Positions 21,504-29,700 of a stretch of 64,000 nucleotides of DNA are shown one piece after another (position 1 is the stretch's first letter; each line of letters begins with the position of its first letter). A program made the position numbers and the translations under genes. This stretch comes from Mesorhizobium caraganae (GTDB lineage Bacteria > Pseudomonadota > Alphaproteobacteria > Rhizobiales > Rhizobiaceae): the NCBI RefSeq assembly GCF_016836705.1, contig NZ_JAFCGY010000001.1:1240001-1304000 (forward strand), in the 5' to 3' direction. The notes beneath the pieces are model-generated. The model had not been told where the DNA came from. It worked only from the letters and a program-made list of their open reading frames with translations, and did not search any database.

Positions 21504-22205
21504 GTGATCTCCAACGCTGCCCGCGCCGCCTTCAGCCGCCTGTTCTCTCCCGAATTCCGCGCTGTTTTCCTGAAGACACTTGGACTGACCGTGCTGGCGC
21601 TGGTCGCTTTGTGGTTCGCCTTGACCGGGCTTCTCGATTGGCTGGCCCTGCCGTGGGTTCACTCGCTGTTGCCCGGCCTGCCGTCCTGGGCCGGATGGCT
21701 GAGCGGCATCATCGCGGCCATCGCGCTTGCCTTCGGGATGGCGTTGCTGATCGCGCCGGTGACGGCAATCGTAGCCGGCCTGTTTCTCGACGACATCGCC
21801 GAAGTGGTCGAGCGCACCGACTTTCCTGGCGACCCGGCCGGCAGGGCCATGCCGGCGCTGCGCTCGCTGGTGCTGTCGGTGAAGTTCCTCGGCGTCGTCA
21901 TCCTGGGCAACATCGTAGCCCTGCTGCTTCTGCTCGTGCCGGGCATCAACATCGCCGCCTTCTTCATCGTCAACGGCTACCTGCTAGGCCGCGAATTCTT
22001 CGAATTCGCCGCCATGCGCTTTCGCCCGGAAGACGAGGCGAGGGCGTTGCGCAGGAAATATGCCGGCACGGTGTTTCTGGCCGGACTGCTCATCGCCGCC
22101 GTCCTCGCCGTGCCGCTGCTCAACCTTTTGACGCCGCTCTTCGCCGCCGCCATGATGGTCCATCTGCACAAGGCGATCGGCGCGCGGGAGAGCGCCAGGC
22201 GATAG
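21504..22205 (+). CDS. EI24-domain (CysZ-like) membrane protein
   Basis: A 233-residue integral membrane protein of the EI24 family, which includes the sulfate permease CysZ. It has about four to five hydrophobic segments, and the family segment FFIVNGYLLGREFFEFAAMR followed by RRKYAGTVFLAG is clear. The start is GTG with GGTGGAA upstream. No sulfur-assimilation genes are nearby, so a role in sulfate uptake is only a family-level suggestion. Confidence 0.82.
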   Translation: MISNAARAAFSRLFSPEFRAVFLKTLGLTVLALVALWFALTGLLDWLALPWVHSLLPGLPSWAGWLSGIIAAIALAFGMALLIAPVTAIVAGLFLDDIAEVVERTDFPGDPAGRAMPALRSLVLSVKFLGVVILGNIVALLLLLVPGINIAAFFIVNGYLLGREFFEFAAMRFRPEDEARALRRKYAGTVFLAGLLIAAVLAVPLLNLLTPLFAAAMMVHLHKAIGARESARR

Positions 22206-22210
22206 GCCTT

Positions 22211-23209
22211 TCAACGCAGAAGAAAACCGCGCCCCAAGTCGTCATCCGGCTCGACAGTGAACTCGGCTCGCCCCGAATAATAGGCGCGGCCGCCGACACG
22301 GGCGATAACAGCCTCATACGGCCCGGCCTTGGTCGTGCGCGCCACGGCGCCGGAAAAGCGCGAGCCTGCGATGCTTTCGAAGGTCCGCTCCTGGCCAATC
22401 TCGATCTCGCCCTTGGCATGCATTGACGCCAGCCTTGCGGTGACGCCGGAGCCGGTCGGCGAACGGTCGACCTCGGCATCGGCAAAGACGCAGACATTTT
22501 TCGTCGCCTCGCCGGAAAACGCATCGCCCCCGTCGGTCAGAATGGTGCCGTAAAGGAAAGCGAGATCGGGATGATCGGGATGCGATAGCGGGAACTCCGC
22601 CTTCAGCCGCTCGGTTAGCGCCGTTGCCGCATCGACGAAATCGCGCACCCGGCTGCGGCCGAATTCCAGAGCGAATTGATGGCAATCGGCCAGCGCATAG
22701 AAGGCGCCGCCATAGGCGATGTCGAAGATAATCTTGCCGTATCCTGCCAAGTCGATTTGTTGGTCGCGGGCAAACAGGAAGGCCGGCACGCTTTCGAACG
22801 ACACGGCGCCGGCCTTGCCGTCCCTGACGTCCACCGAAGCCACGACCAAGCCGCATGGCGCCTCGATGTTGACGGTCGTGATTGGCTCCTGTTTCGCCAC
22901 CAGGCCTTGGTCGACAGCATAGCGGCCGAGCGCAATGATGGCGTGGCCGCACATTGTCGAATAGCCCTCATTGTGCATGAACAGCACGGCGAGGTCGGCG
23001 CCGGGCAGGTCGGGCCCCACCAGCAGCGCGCCATACATGTCGTAGTGGCCGCGCGGCTCGAAGATCAGCAGCTTGCGCAAGTGGTCGAGATGGTCGCGCA
23101 CGTAGGCGCGCTTCTCCAGGATCGTGCCCTTGGGGATATCGGGATAGCCGCTGGTGATGATCCTGAGCGGCTCGCCGCCGGTGTGCATGTCGACGACGGT
23201 GAGCGTCAT
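22211..23209 (-). CDS. trans-3-hydroxy-L-proline dehydratase (proline racemase family)
   Basis: A proline racemase-superfamily enzyme of 332 residues. The first catalytic position is Cys87 in STMCGHAIIALG, but the second, Cys in racemases and 4-hydroxyproline epimerases (DRSPCGTG), is Thr252 here (DRSPTGSG). In this superfamily the Cys/Thr pair marks trans-3-hydroxy-L-proline dehydratase, which yields pyrroline-2-carboxylate. The longer open frame upstream is rejected because the conserved domain starts at MTLTVVDMHTGGEPLRI. The preceding gene, 14 bases away on the same strand, encodes a PEP-mutase-like enzyme, suggesting one operon. Confidence 0.87.
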   Translation of the reverse strand: MTLTVVDMHTGGEPLRIITSGYPDIPKGTILEKRAYVRDHLDHLRKLLIFEPRGHYDMYGALLVGPDLPGADLAVLFMHNEGYSTMCGHAIIALGRYAVDQGLVAKQEPITTVNIEAPCGLVVASVDVRDGKAGAVSFESVPAFLFARDQQIDLAGYGKIIFDIAYGGAFYALADCHQFALEFGRSRVRDFVDAATALTERLKAEFPLSHPDHPDLAFLYGTILTDGGDAFSGEATKNVCVFADAEVDRSPTGSGVTARLASMHAKGEIEIGQERTFESIAGSRFSGAVARTTKAGPYEAVIARVGGRAYYSGRAEFTVEPDDDLGRGFLLR

Positions 23210-23223
23210 GCGCCAGGCCCCTC

Positions 23224-24027
23224 TTAGCCTGAGGACTTGGCAAACAGCGCCTGCAGCCTGCTGAACGGCATAGCGGCGCGGGTGAAGCCGAACGTGCCGT
23301 CCTGCTGGATCTCGCGCGCCGCTGTTTCCAGCATGCCGAAGGCGAAATTGGTCAGCCAAGGCCCAAGCGAGATGCGCTTGACCCCGGCCATGGCGAGGTC
23401 GGCGATGGTGAAACCCGGCAGTGCCATGACATTGACCGGCCGGCTCACCGCCGAGCAGACTTTCCGGATCGTTTCGACATCGTTGAGGCCAGGCGCATAG
23501 AGCACATCGGCACCGGCCTTCTCGAAGGCCTGCAGCCGCTTGATCGTGTCGTCGAGGTCCGGCTTGTCCCACAGGAAATTCTCGGCCCGGGCGGTGAAGA
23601 CGAAATCATGCTTGAGCGCGCGCGCCGCCTCCGCTGCCGCGGCGACGCGCTCGACGGCGTGCGAAAACTCATAGATCGGCTTGTCCGGATCGCCCGTATG
23701 GTCCTCGATCGAGCAGCCGGCGAGGCCGGCGGCCTCAGCGGCGAAAATGGTCTCGCCCGCCTGCTCGGCGCTGTCGCCCTTGCCCTTCTCGAGATCGGCC
23801 GAAACCGGCAGGCTGGTCGCAGCCGTCACCTCGCGACAATGGTGGATCATCGCCTCGAATGTCACCGCGCCGTCGGGCAGGCCACGCGAAAAGGCAAAGC
23901 CGGCGCTGGTCGTCGCCAGCGCCTTGAAGCCGAAGGAGGCCAGAAGCTTGGTCGTGCCGACATCCCATGGATTGGGCATGACGAAGGTCGAGGCGTGCAG
24001 GTCGCGAAAGATCTTGCCCTTGTCCAT
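23224..24027 (-). CDS. Isocitrate lyase / PEP mutase superfamily protein
   Basis: A 267-residue TIM-barrel enzyme of the PEP mutase/isocitrate lyase superfamily, whose members make or break C-C or P-C bonds next to a carboxylate. Visible signatures are MPNPWDVGTTKLLASFGFKA, GCSIEDHTG and VNVMALPG. It lacks the KKCGH motif of true isocitrate lyases, so the reaction is undefined; oxaloacetate- or methylisocitrate-type lyases are possible. Met at 24027 was preferred to 24042 because GAAGGGAAG sits directly before it. It leads into the hydroxyproline dehydratase gene. Confidence 0.82.
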   Translation of the reverse strand: MDKGKIFRDLHASTFVMPNPWDVGTTKLLASFGFKALATTSAGFAFSRGLPDGAVTFEAMIHHCREVTAATSLPVSADLEKGKGDSAEQAGETIFAAEAAGLAGCSIEDHTGDPDKPIYEFSHAVERVAAAAEAARALKHDFVFTARAENFLWDKPDLDDTIKRLQAFEKAGADVLYAPGLNDVETIRKVCSAVSRPVNVMALPGFTIADLAMAGVKRISLGPWLTNFAFGMLETAAREIQQDGTFGFTRAAMPFSRLQALFAKSSG

Positions 24028-24104
24028 GGTGCTTCCCTTCATGTGCGGAACTGTCTGCGGATTCTATCGTGCCGATTTGCACCGGGCAAACGAATGCGGT
24101 TGGC

Positions 24105-24959
24105 TCAGAAGCGTTTGGCGTTCTCTCCTGCCAATTTGTCCAGCGCATCGGAATCCTTGACGTAGTGGGATGCCGTCTTGTCCCAATGATAGGTGACGGA
24201 AATCGCATGAGACTCAGGCTCGGGCGGTTGCTCATCACAGCTTTCATCGCTGGACGCCGTGGCATCCGTCACCGTCACTTTGATTGCGGCATAAGGCTGT
24301 CCGTCGGCGATCGTCTGGAACGCCACATCCTGCGTGCGCCTGTAGGCGCAGAGGTTCTCGTCGAATGTGTAGATCATGTCGACCAGTTCGAACTTGTCAT
24401 CGCGCACCATGATCAGCGGCGTGATCACATAGCCCTGGCTTGAATTGAAATGCGTGCTCATGGTGATGAGGACATCGTCGCCGGCGCCGACGGACAGCTT
24501 GCCGGACTCGCGGAAATAGGTGCTGCGGTCGACGGCGACATTGACCGCGTCGAGCAGTTTCGGCTTTCCGGTGATGTCGTAGAGCGCCAGCACGGCATAG
24601 CCTTCGGCGCTGTCGGGAGAGTCGCCGAGGTCATAGAGCATCACCAGCCGGTCCTTGCCGCCGGCTTTGACCGCAAGCACGCCGGCGTTGGAGAGGCCTG
24701 ACGTCTCGGGTGGCGAACCTCCGCCATCAGGTCCCTCGATGTGGCGCATCTCGATCGGCAATCCGCCCTTATAGAAGCCGTTACTGTCACCGGTCAGGTC
24801 GGGAATGACCATCCTGGCGAGGTCGAGATAAGTGACATCCTTGTGGCCAGGGATGGCGCTGCCGAACTCCGGGAAGCTTACGGCCTGCGCGCCCGCTGCC
24901 GTCCACAGCCATGGCAGCAACACTAGGGCGAGGATGAAGCGAAGCAGGTTGGTTGGCAT
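24105..24959 (-). CDS. Exported protein of unknown function
   Basis: A 284-residue protein with a clear signal peptide (MPTNLLRFILALVLLPWLWT, cleaved after AGA). The mature part is acidic and beta-rich, with no catalytic motif recognised. The two Cys residues late in the chain (NLCAYR and DESCDE) could form a periplasmic disulfide. The open frame continues upstream, but that part overlaps the HAD gene in another frame and carries no signal sequence. The 73 bases to the HAD gene suggest possible co-transcription. Confidence 0.75.
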   Translation of the reverse strand: MPTNLLRFILALVLLPWLWTAAGAQAVSFPEFGSAIPGHKDVTYLDLARMVIPDLTGDSNGFYKGGLPIEMRHIEGPDGGGSPPETSGLSNAGVLAVKAGGKDRLVMLYDLGDSPDSAEGYAVLALYDITGKPKLLDAVNVAVDRSTYFRESGKLSVGAGDDVLITMSTHFNSSQGYVITPLIMVRDDKFELVDMIYTFDENLCAYRRTQDVAFQTIADGQPYAAIKVTVTDATASSDESCDEQPPEPESHAISVTYHWDKTASHYVKDSDALDKLAGENAKRF

Positions 24960-25032
24960 GGGTGCCTCAGGCTGTCGGGCGCGCGGACCGTAGCACAGCC
25001 TCCCAAAGCGTCCAGCCTGGCAACTGCCCGCA

Positions 25033-25704
25033 TCAGTGGATCGGCACCAGCCCCGCCAGTGCGCGCATGTCATCGAACAGGACGCCGCCGGCGTCGGCCA
25101 GGCCATCGCGGTCGGAATAGGGATCGCCATGATAGGAATAGACGCGCATGCCGGCGGCAACGCCGGCCTGTGTCCCGGCGACGCTGTCCTCGATGACGAT
25201 GCAGTCGGCGGGCGCAAAACCCATGGTCTTTGCCGCATGCAGGAACAGGTCCGGGAACGGCTTGCCGCGGCTGACCATGGTAGCCGAGAACATTGCATGC
25301 TCGAACAGCGGCAGCAGCCCGGTCTGGCCGAGCGTGATGTGCATCTTCGAGATGCGTGCGGACGTGGCGACGCAGTAGGCGATGCCGGCCGTGCGCACCA
25401 CTTCGATGAAGTCGCTGATATAAGGGATCGCCTCGACGCCGTGCGAGAACAAATCCGGCAGACCGGCGTTCCAGCGATCGACGAAATCGGCGCCGAGCCG
25501 GGCTTCGGTCGAAGCTTCGATCTCTTTCTGCACCGAGATCATGCTGCGGCCGGAGAAATGCTTGCGGCAATATTCGAATGTGGTGGGATAACCGGCGGCC
25601 GTCAGCCACTCGGCAAGCCGCCGGTTGGCAAGGTTCTCGGTGTCGACGAGGATCCCGTCGCAGTCGAAGATGACCAGTTTTGGAAGGGATCGTGTTTCAG
25701 TCAT
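25033..25704 (-). CDS. HAD-superfamily phosphatase (subfamily IA)
   Basis: A 223-residue haloacid dehalogenase-type phosphatase, similar to beta-phosphoglucomutase and phosphoglycolate phosphatase-like proteins. Motif I is FDCDGILVDTE (nucleophile Asp), motif II lies in YCVATSARI (family consensus S/T), the Lys is in RGKPFPDLFLHAA and motif IV reads VIEDSVAGTQAGVAAGM. The cap domain sits between motifs I and II. The substrate is unknown. Only two bases separate its start codon from a 123-bp palindromic repeat, which must form most of its 5' leader. Confidence 0.87.
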   Translation of the reverse strand: MTETRSLPKLVIFDCDGILVDTENLANRRLAEWLTAAGYPTTFEYCRKHFSGRSMISVQKEIEASTEARLGADFVDRWNAGLPDLFSHGVEAIPYISDFIEVVRTAGIAYCVATSARISKMHITLGQTGLLPLFEHAMFSATMVSRGKPFPDLFLHAAKTMGFAPADCIVIEDSVAGTQAGVAAGMRVYSYHGDPYSDRDGLADAGGVLFDDMRALAGLVPIH

Positions 25705-25706
25705 AC

Positions 25707-25829
25707 TGAACCATTCTGTCGGAGGGAATTCGGGTCAAGGTCGAGCCCTGCGGCGCAGGTCGTGCTGGTAGCACGGCCAAGTCCGCAGGGCGAAGGATTT
25801 GGCTCGAATTCACCCGGTAGAATGGTTCA
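25707..25829. repeat. 123-bp long imperfect palindrome
   Basis: The ends TGAACCATTCT (25707-25717) and AGAATGGTTCA (25819-25829) are perfect inverted repeats. Inside them GAATTCG-type and GCCCTGCGG / CCGCAGGGC segments also pair, and the exact centre is a perfect hairpin CGTGCT-GGT-AGCACG (25761-25775). The whole element folds as one stem. It is the size and shape of a small REP/MITE-like element. Confidence 0.75.
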
Positions 25830-25854
25830 ATATGATTGAAATACGGCCCAGCAT

Positions 25855-26340
25855 TCAGGCGGTGCCGGTCGATCCGAATCCGCCCGCGCCGCGCGCTGTG
25901 CCGCCGGCCAGGCTGCGCTCCTCGACCGTCGCCTGCGTTACCGTGGCAAACACGATCTGGGCAATACGCATGCCGCGCGTCACCGCGAAATCCTCGTCGC
26001 CGAGGTTGATCAGCAGCACCTTGACCTCGCCGCGATAATCGCTGTCGACCGTGCCTGGTGAATTGAGGACGGTCAGCCCGTGCTTGAAGGCAAGGCCGGA
26101 ACGCGGCCGCACCTGGCCTTCCATCCCCTCGGGTATCTCCAGGATCAGCCCGGTTGGCACCAAGGCGCGCTTGCCCGGCAGGATCAGCAGCGGCCGGTCA
26201 TCCGGGACCGCGGCGCGCAAATCCATGCCGGCGGCACCGGTGCTTTCATAGGCGGGGAGGGGAAGTCCTTCACCATGCGGCAACCGAACGAAGCCGACAG
26301 TGGGACCAATGACGGAGGAGGTGTGGAGGGCTGCGCGCAT
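25855..26340 (-). CDS. dut: dUTP diphosphatase
   Basis: Trimeric dUTPase of 161 residues that hydrolyses dUTP to dUMP and keeps uracil out of DNA. All five family motifs are present: AGMDLRA (I), RPRSGLA (II), [19 protein letters not shown] (III), RIAQIVFA (IV) and the Gly-rich AGGFGSTG (V), which orders over the active site. The N-terminal extension of about 20 residues is slightly longer than in E. coli Dut. It is convergent with nothing and ends 25 bases from a palindromic repeat. Confidence 0.96.
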   Translation of the reverse strand: MRAALHTSSVIGPTVGFVRLPHGEGLPLPAYESTGAAGMDLRAAVPDDRPLLILPGKRALVPTGLILEIPEGMEGQVRPRSGLAFKHGLTVLNSPGTVDSDYRGEVKVLLINLGDEDFAVTRGMRIAQIVFATVTQATVEERSLAGGTARGAGGFGSTGTA

Positions 26341-26425
26341 AAAATCGATCCTATCGGCGCGAACCGCGATTCGGTCAACTCGCCCGCCACGCTATCAACG
26401 GCTTTCTTTGCGGCGTCACGATGAC

Positions 26426-26896
26426 CTAGCGCAGTTCCACGGGCACGACCGTCGTCTCCTTGATCTCTTCCATGACGAATGAAGCCGAAACATCGGACAG
26501 CGCCACCTTGGCGATCAGCCGCTGGTAGAGCCGGTCATAGGCCTTCACATCGGCGACGCGGGCGCGCAGCACATAGTCGAGATCGCCGGACATACGGTAG
26601 ACCCCGGTGATCTCGGGAAAGCCGGTCACCGCCGCGCGGAATTTCTGCAGCCAGTCCGGATCGTGGTTGGAGGTGCGGATCAGGATGAACACCGAAAGCC
26701 CGAGCCCGAGCTTGTCGGCATCGACCAACGCCACCCGGCCGGTGATGACGCCGTCCTCTTCCATCCGCTTGACCCGCCGCCAGCAGGCGTTGCGCGACAG
26801 AGATACTTTTTCCGAGAGCTGGTCGACCGACAGCGTGCCGTCGCGTTGCAGTTCGGCCAGCAATCTTCGGTCTATTTCATCGAATTCAAGCGCCAT
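26426..26896 (-). CDS. Lrp/AsnC family transcriptional regulator
   Basis: A 156-residue leucine-responsive-type regulator. The N-terminal helix-turn-helix (FDEIDRRLLAELQRDG, then LSVDQLSEKVSLSRNACWRR) is followed by the RAM/AsnC ligand domain (VYRMSGDLDYVLRARVADV). The open frame extends 53 codons upstream, but the conserved fold begins at MALEFDEIDRRLLAEL. It is divergent from the small DUF6356 gene. The ligand and target genes are unknown; members are usually amino-acid responsive. Confidence 0.9.
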   Translation of the reverse strand: MALEFDEIDRRLLAELQRDGTLSVDQLSEKVSLSRNACWRRVKRMEEDGVITGRVALVDADKLGLGLSVFILIRTSNHDPDWLQKFRAAVTGFPEITGVYRMSGDLDYVLRARVADVKAYDRLYQRLIAKVALSDVSASFVMEEIKETTVVPVELR

Positions 26897-27011
26897 GTTG
26901 GGATGAATGTCCCGAACTACAGCGTTAGGCAAGGACAAATTGAGACCGATGAACCTTTTGCCCGTGGCATGATACCCAGCATCGGGGCTTATCCCGGCTG
27001 GAGGGATCACC

Positions 27012-27266
27012 ATGACGACGCTGTTTTCGAAGCTTTTCACCTCGCACCCGGCCAAGGTCGGCGAAACCTATTTCAGCCACATGGCTTTTGCCGCCTGGTT
27101 CTCCTCGCGCCTCCTGATGGCTGCCGGAGCCGCGCTTGTTCACGCTTTCTTGCCATTTCTCTTCGAGACTACGGCAAGCCGAATCGTTCGCGAACTCTAT
27201 GAGCGGACGCACAACAGAGGCTCACACGCGGTCAAAGAGGCCCAGGCTCTCTTGGATCGCGCCTAG
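27012..27266 (+). CDS. DUF6356 family small membrane-associated protein
   Basis: An 84-residue protein with the pattern HPAKVGETYFSHMAFAAWFS followed by a hydrophobic segment (LLMAAGAALVHAFLPFLF) and a basic tail with RTHNRG. It matches small proteins annotated as DUF6356 in alphaproteobacteria, whose function is unknown. One membrane-associated helix is likely. The stop codon falls inside the first bases of a palindromic repeat. Confidence 0.75.
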   Translation: MTTLFSKLFTSHPAKVGETYFSHMAFAAWFSSRLLMAAGAALVHAFLPFLFETTASRIVRELYERTHNRGSHAVKEAQALLDRA

Positions 27267-27380
27267 AGCCGGATGATTTCAGGTCGAGTCGACCTGAAAT
27301 CTAAATCCGTCTCTAAATCAGAGAGATAAAGCATGATGTCGTCCGAAAACCGCTTCACACTTTTCGGCATCATGCTCTAG
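27263..27380. repeat. 118-bp rhizobial palindromic repeat
   Basis: Bounded by CTAGAGC (27263-27269) and its inverse GCTCTAG (27374-27380). It contains two hairpins: 12-bp arms ATTTCAGGTCGA / TCGACCTGAAAT around a single G (27276-27300), and GCATGATG...CCGAAAA / TTTTCGG...CATCATGC (27331-27375). It is a common repeat type in Mesorhizobium and relatives. Confidence 0.8.
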
Positions 27381-27394
27381 AAACGGTCAAAGCG

Positions 27395-28189
27395 ATGTGC
27401 CGATGGGCGGCCTATCTCGGTGAAGCAGTCTTCCTCGAAGACATCGTCACCGCGCCCTGTCACTCGCTGATCGCGCAGAGCCATTGCGCCCAGGAAGCCA
27501 AGTCGCCGACCAACGGCGATGGTTTCGGTCTCGCCTGGTATGGCGAGCGGCCCGAGCCCGGCCTTTACCGCGACATCCTGCCGGCCTGGTCGGACCCCAA
27601 TCTGAAAAGCCTGTGCCGGCAGATCAAATCCGGCCTGTTCCTCGCCCATGTCAGGGCATCGACCGGCGGCGCCACCAGCCGCATGAACTGCCATCCCTTC
27701 ATCTCCGGCAACTGGTCGTTCATGCACAACGGCCAGATCGGCGGCTTCGAGAAAATCCGCCGCGCGCTGGAAAATTCGCTTTCCGATGCCGTCTTCGACC
27801 AGCGCGAAGGCACCACCGATTCCGAACTGTTTTTCCTGCTGATGATCGACGAGGATCTTGCCGGGGATCCGCAAGGTGCCGTGTCGCGCGCCACCGCCCG
27901 CGTCATCGAGGCTTCACGCCGCGCTGGCCTTGAGCCGTCCCTGAAACTCACCGCCGCCTTTTCCGATGGGCAGGCGCTCTATGCGGTGCGTTATGCGAGC
28001 GACGCCCACGCACCGACGCTCTACACTTCGGTTCGCAATGGCGGCCGTTGCATCGTGTCCGAACCCTTCGACCGCGAAGGCGGCGACTGGCAGGCCATTC
28101 CGCCGGCGAGTTTCGTCACCATTACAGGTGATGGCATGGCGATTCGGCCGTTTGTTCCGGCGTCGGCAAGGTTGGCGCTGGTCGTCTAA
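27395..28189 (+). CDS. Class II glutamine amidotransferase (EgtC/YafJ-like)
   Basis: A 264-residue Ntn-type amidotransferase. Cys2 (after removal of Met1) is the nucleophile in MCRWAAYLG. Conserved substrate-binding segments are SPTNGDGFGLAWYG, AHVRASTGG and CHPFISGNWSFMHNGQIGG. Stand-alone domains of this type release ammonia from glutamine or hydrolyse gamma-glutamyl amides, as EgtC does in ergothioneine synthesis; no ergothioneine genes are near, so the substrate is open. It starts 14 bases after a palindromic repeat. Confidence 0.88.
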   Translation: MCRWAAYLGEAVFLEDIVTAPCHSLIAQSHCAQEAKSPTNGDGFGLAWYGERPEPGLYRDILPAWSDPNLKSLCRQIKSGLFLAHVRASTGGATSRMNCHPFISGNWSFMHNGQIGGFEKIRRALENSLSDAVFDQREGTTDSELFFLLMIDEDLAGDPQGAVSRATARVIEASRRAGLEPSLKLTAAFSDGQALYAVRYASDAHAPTLYTSVRNGGRCIVSEPFDREGGDWQAIPPASFVTITGDGMAIRPFVPASARLALVV

Positions 28190-28326
28190 GCCAATCTAGG
28201 CCGCATTCCTTCGCGCCCCCCTCGACCGAACCGGCTAGCGCAATTCCGATCAAGCGCTACCTGGCCTAGAAATGCTGAACTTGGCTTCAAGCCGTTATAC
28301 GCGGGACAGCAGCCGGAGCATTCGTC

Positions 28327-29700
28327 ATGGACCTCGTCTTCTCCTCGACCACCGACCTTGCCGCCGCAATCGCTGCGCGAAAAATATCCGCCGTCGAAGC
28401 GTTTAACGCGCATTTGGCGCAGATCGACCGGCACAACGAAGCTGTCAACGCCGTCATAAATCTCGACCGTGAAGGGGCTCGTGAGCGCGCAAAAGAGGCC
28501 GACGCGACATTGGCGCGCGGCGACGCGCTCGGTCCGTTGCATGGTGTGCCCTTCACCTTGAAGGACATGCACGAAACGGCAGGTATGAAGACCACCGTCG
28601 GCTTCCCGCCTTTCGCCGACTATGTGGCGCGGCAGGACAGCCCGGTCGTTGCCCGATTGAAGGCTGCCGGCGGCGTTCTCACGGCCAAGACCAATGTCGC
28701 GACCATGCTGGGCGACTGGCAGTCGGACAATCCGCTGTTCGGCCGCACCAGCAATCCGTGGAACCTCGACCGCACCGCCGGTGGCTCGAGCGGTGGCGCC
28801 GCGGCAGCGGTGGCGACCGGGATGACGCCGTTCGATGTCGGCACCGACATGCAGGATTCGATCCGCCTGCCTGCCGCTTTCTGCGGCGTCTATGGCCTGA
28901 AGCCGACCGAGCACCGTGTGTCGCTGGCCGGCGCCTTTCCCGATCCGGGCGGTGTCGCGCGTAGCGTGCGGCTGATGTCCTGCCTCGGCCCGCTGGCCCG
29001 CTCGGTGGACGATCTGGTGCTGATCTACAAGATCATCGCCGGCCCCGATGGAGCCGACACCGACCTCGCGCCGGTGCCGGTCGAGGCCATCCTGGAGGTC
29101 AATCTCAAGTCGCTCCGCATCGCTGTGGCGCCGTCCATTCCCGGCTTTCCGGTGGCCAGCGAGATCAGCGCTGCCGTCGACGCTCTGGCGAAGCGGCTTC
29201 AGGCGGCGGGTGCGATCGTCGAGCCGGCAAAACTTCCGAAGCTCGATCTGCTCGACGATCTGGAGCAGGGCGGCGCGCTGATCGGCATGATGCTGGAGGC
29301 CGCGCAACCCGAACCGCCTGAACAGCCGACGCCGGTCTCCCGCTGGTTCGAGGCGCTCGCCCGCCGTGACAGGTCCATCCTCGCCTGGGACAGGTTCTTC
29401 GAAAATTGCGATGCCTTGCTGTGCCCGGTCGCCATGACCACGGCCTTTCCGCATTGCGAACCCGGCACATCGATCAAGGTCGACGGCAAAGAGCAAAGCT
29501 ACTGGATGCTGCCGGCCTATGGCGCGGTCTTCAATTACTCAGGCCATCCGGCCCTTTCGCTGCCTTGCGGGCAGGACCGCGACGGCCTGCCCATTGGCCT
29601 GCAGCTGGTTGGCGCGCGCTGGTCGGAAGCGCGGCTGCTCGGTATCGCCAGAGCAATCGAACCGCTCACCGGTGGCTTTCGCCGGCCGCCGGGCTATTGA
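28327..29700 (+). CDS. Amidase (amidase-signature family)
   Basis: A 457-residue amidase-signature hydrolase. The Ser-cisSer-Lys triad is visible as Lys in VPFTLKDMHE, the cis-Ser in GGSSGGAAAAVA and the nucleophilic Ser in GTDMQDSIRLPA. In most members the residues before this Ser are Gly-Gly; here they are Gln-Asp, as in a subset of the family, which may change the oxyanion loop. The C-terminal half is complete (GHPALSLPCG, LPIGLQLVGARWSE). It overlaps the convergent oxidoreductase gene by 7 bases. The amide substrate is unknown. Confidence 0.88.
   Translation: MDLVFSSTTDLAAAIAARKISAVEAFNAHLAQIDRHNEAVNAVINLDREGARERAKEADATLARGDALGPLHGVPFTLKDMHETAGMKTTVGFPPFADYVARQDSPVVARLKAAGGVLTAKTNVATMLGDWQSDNPLFGRTSNPWNLDRTAGGSSGGAAAAVATGMTPFDVGTDMQDSIRLPAAFCGVYGLKPTEHRVSLAGAFPDPGGVARSVRLMSCLGPLARSVDDLVLIYKIIAGPDGADTDLAPVPVEAILEVNLKSLRIAVAPSIPGFPVASEISAAVDALAKRLQAAGAIVEPAKLPKLDLLDDLEQGGALIGMMLEAAQPEPPEQPTPVSRWFEALARRDRSILAWDRFFENCDALLCPVAMTTAFPHCEPGTSIKVDGKEQSYWMLPAYGAVFNYSGHPALSLPCGQDRDGLPIGLQLVGARWSEARLLGIARAIEPLTGGFRRPPGY

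Noticed and set aside
28186..29496. 436-residue minus-strand frame opposite the amidase
   Set aside because: It is an antisense shadow of an intact amidase-signature gene.
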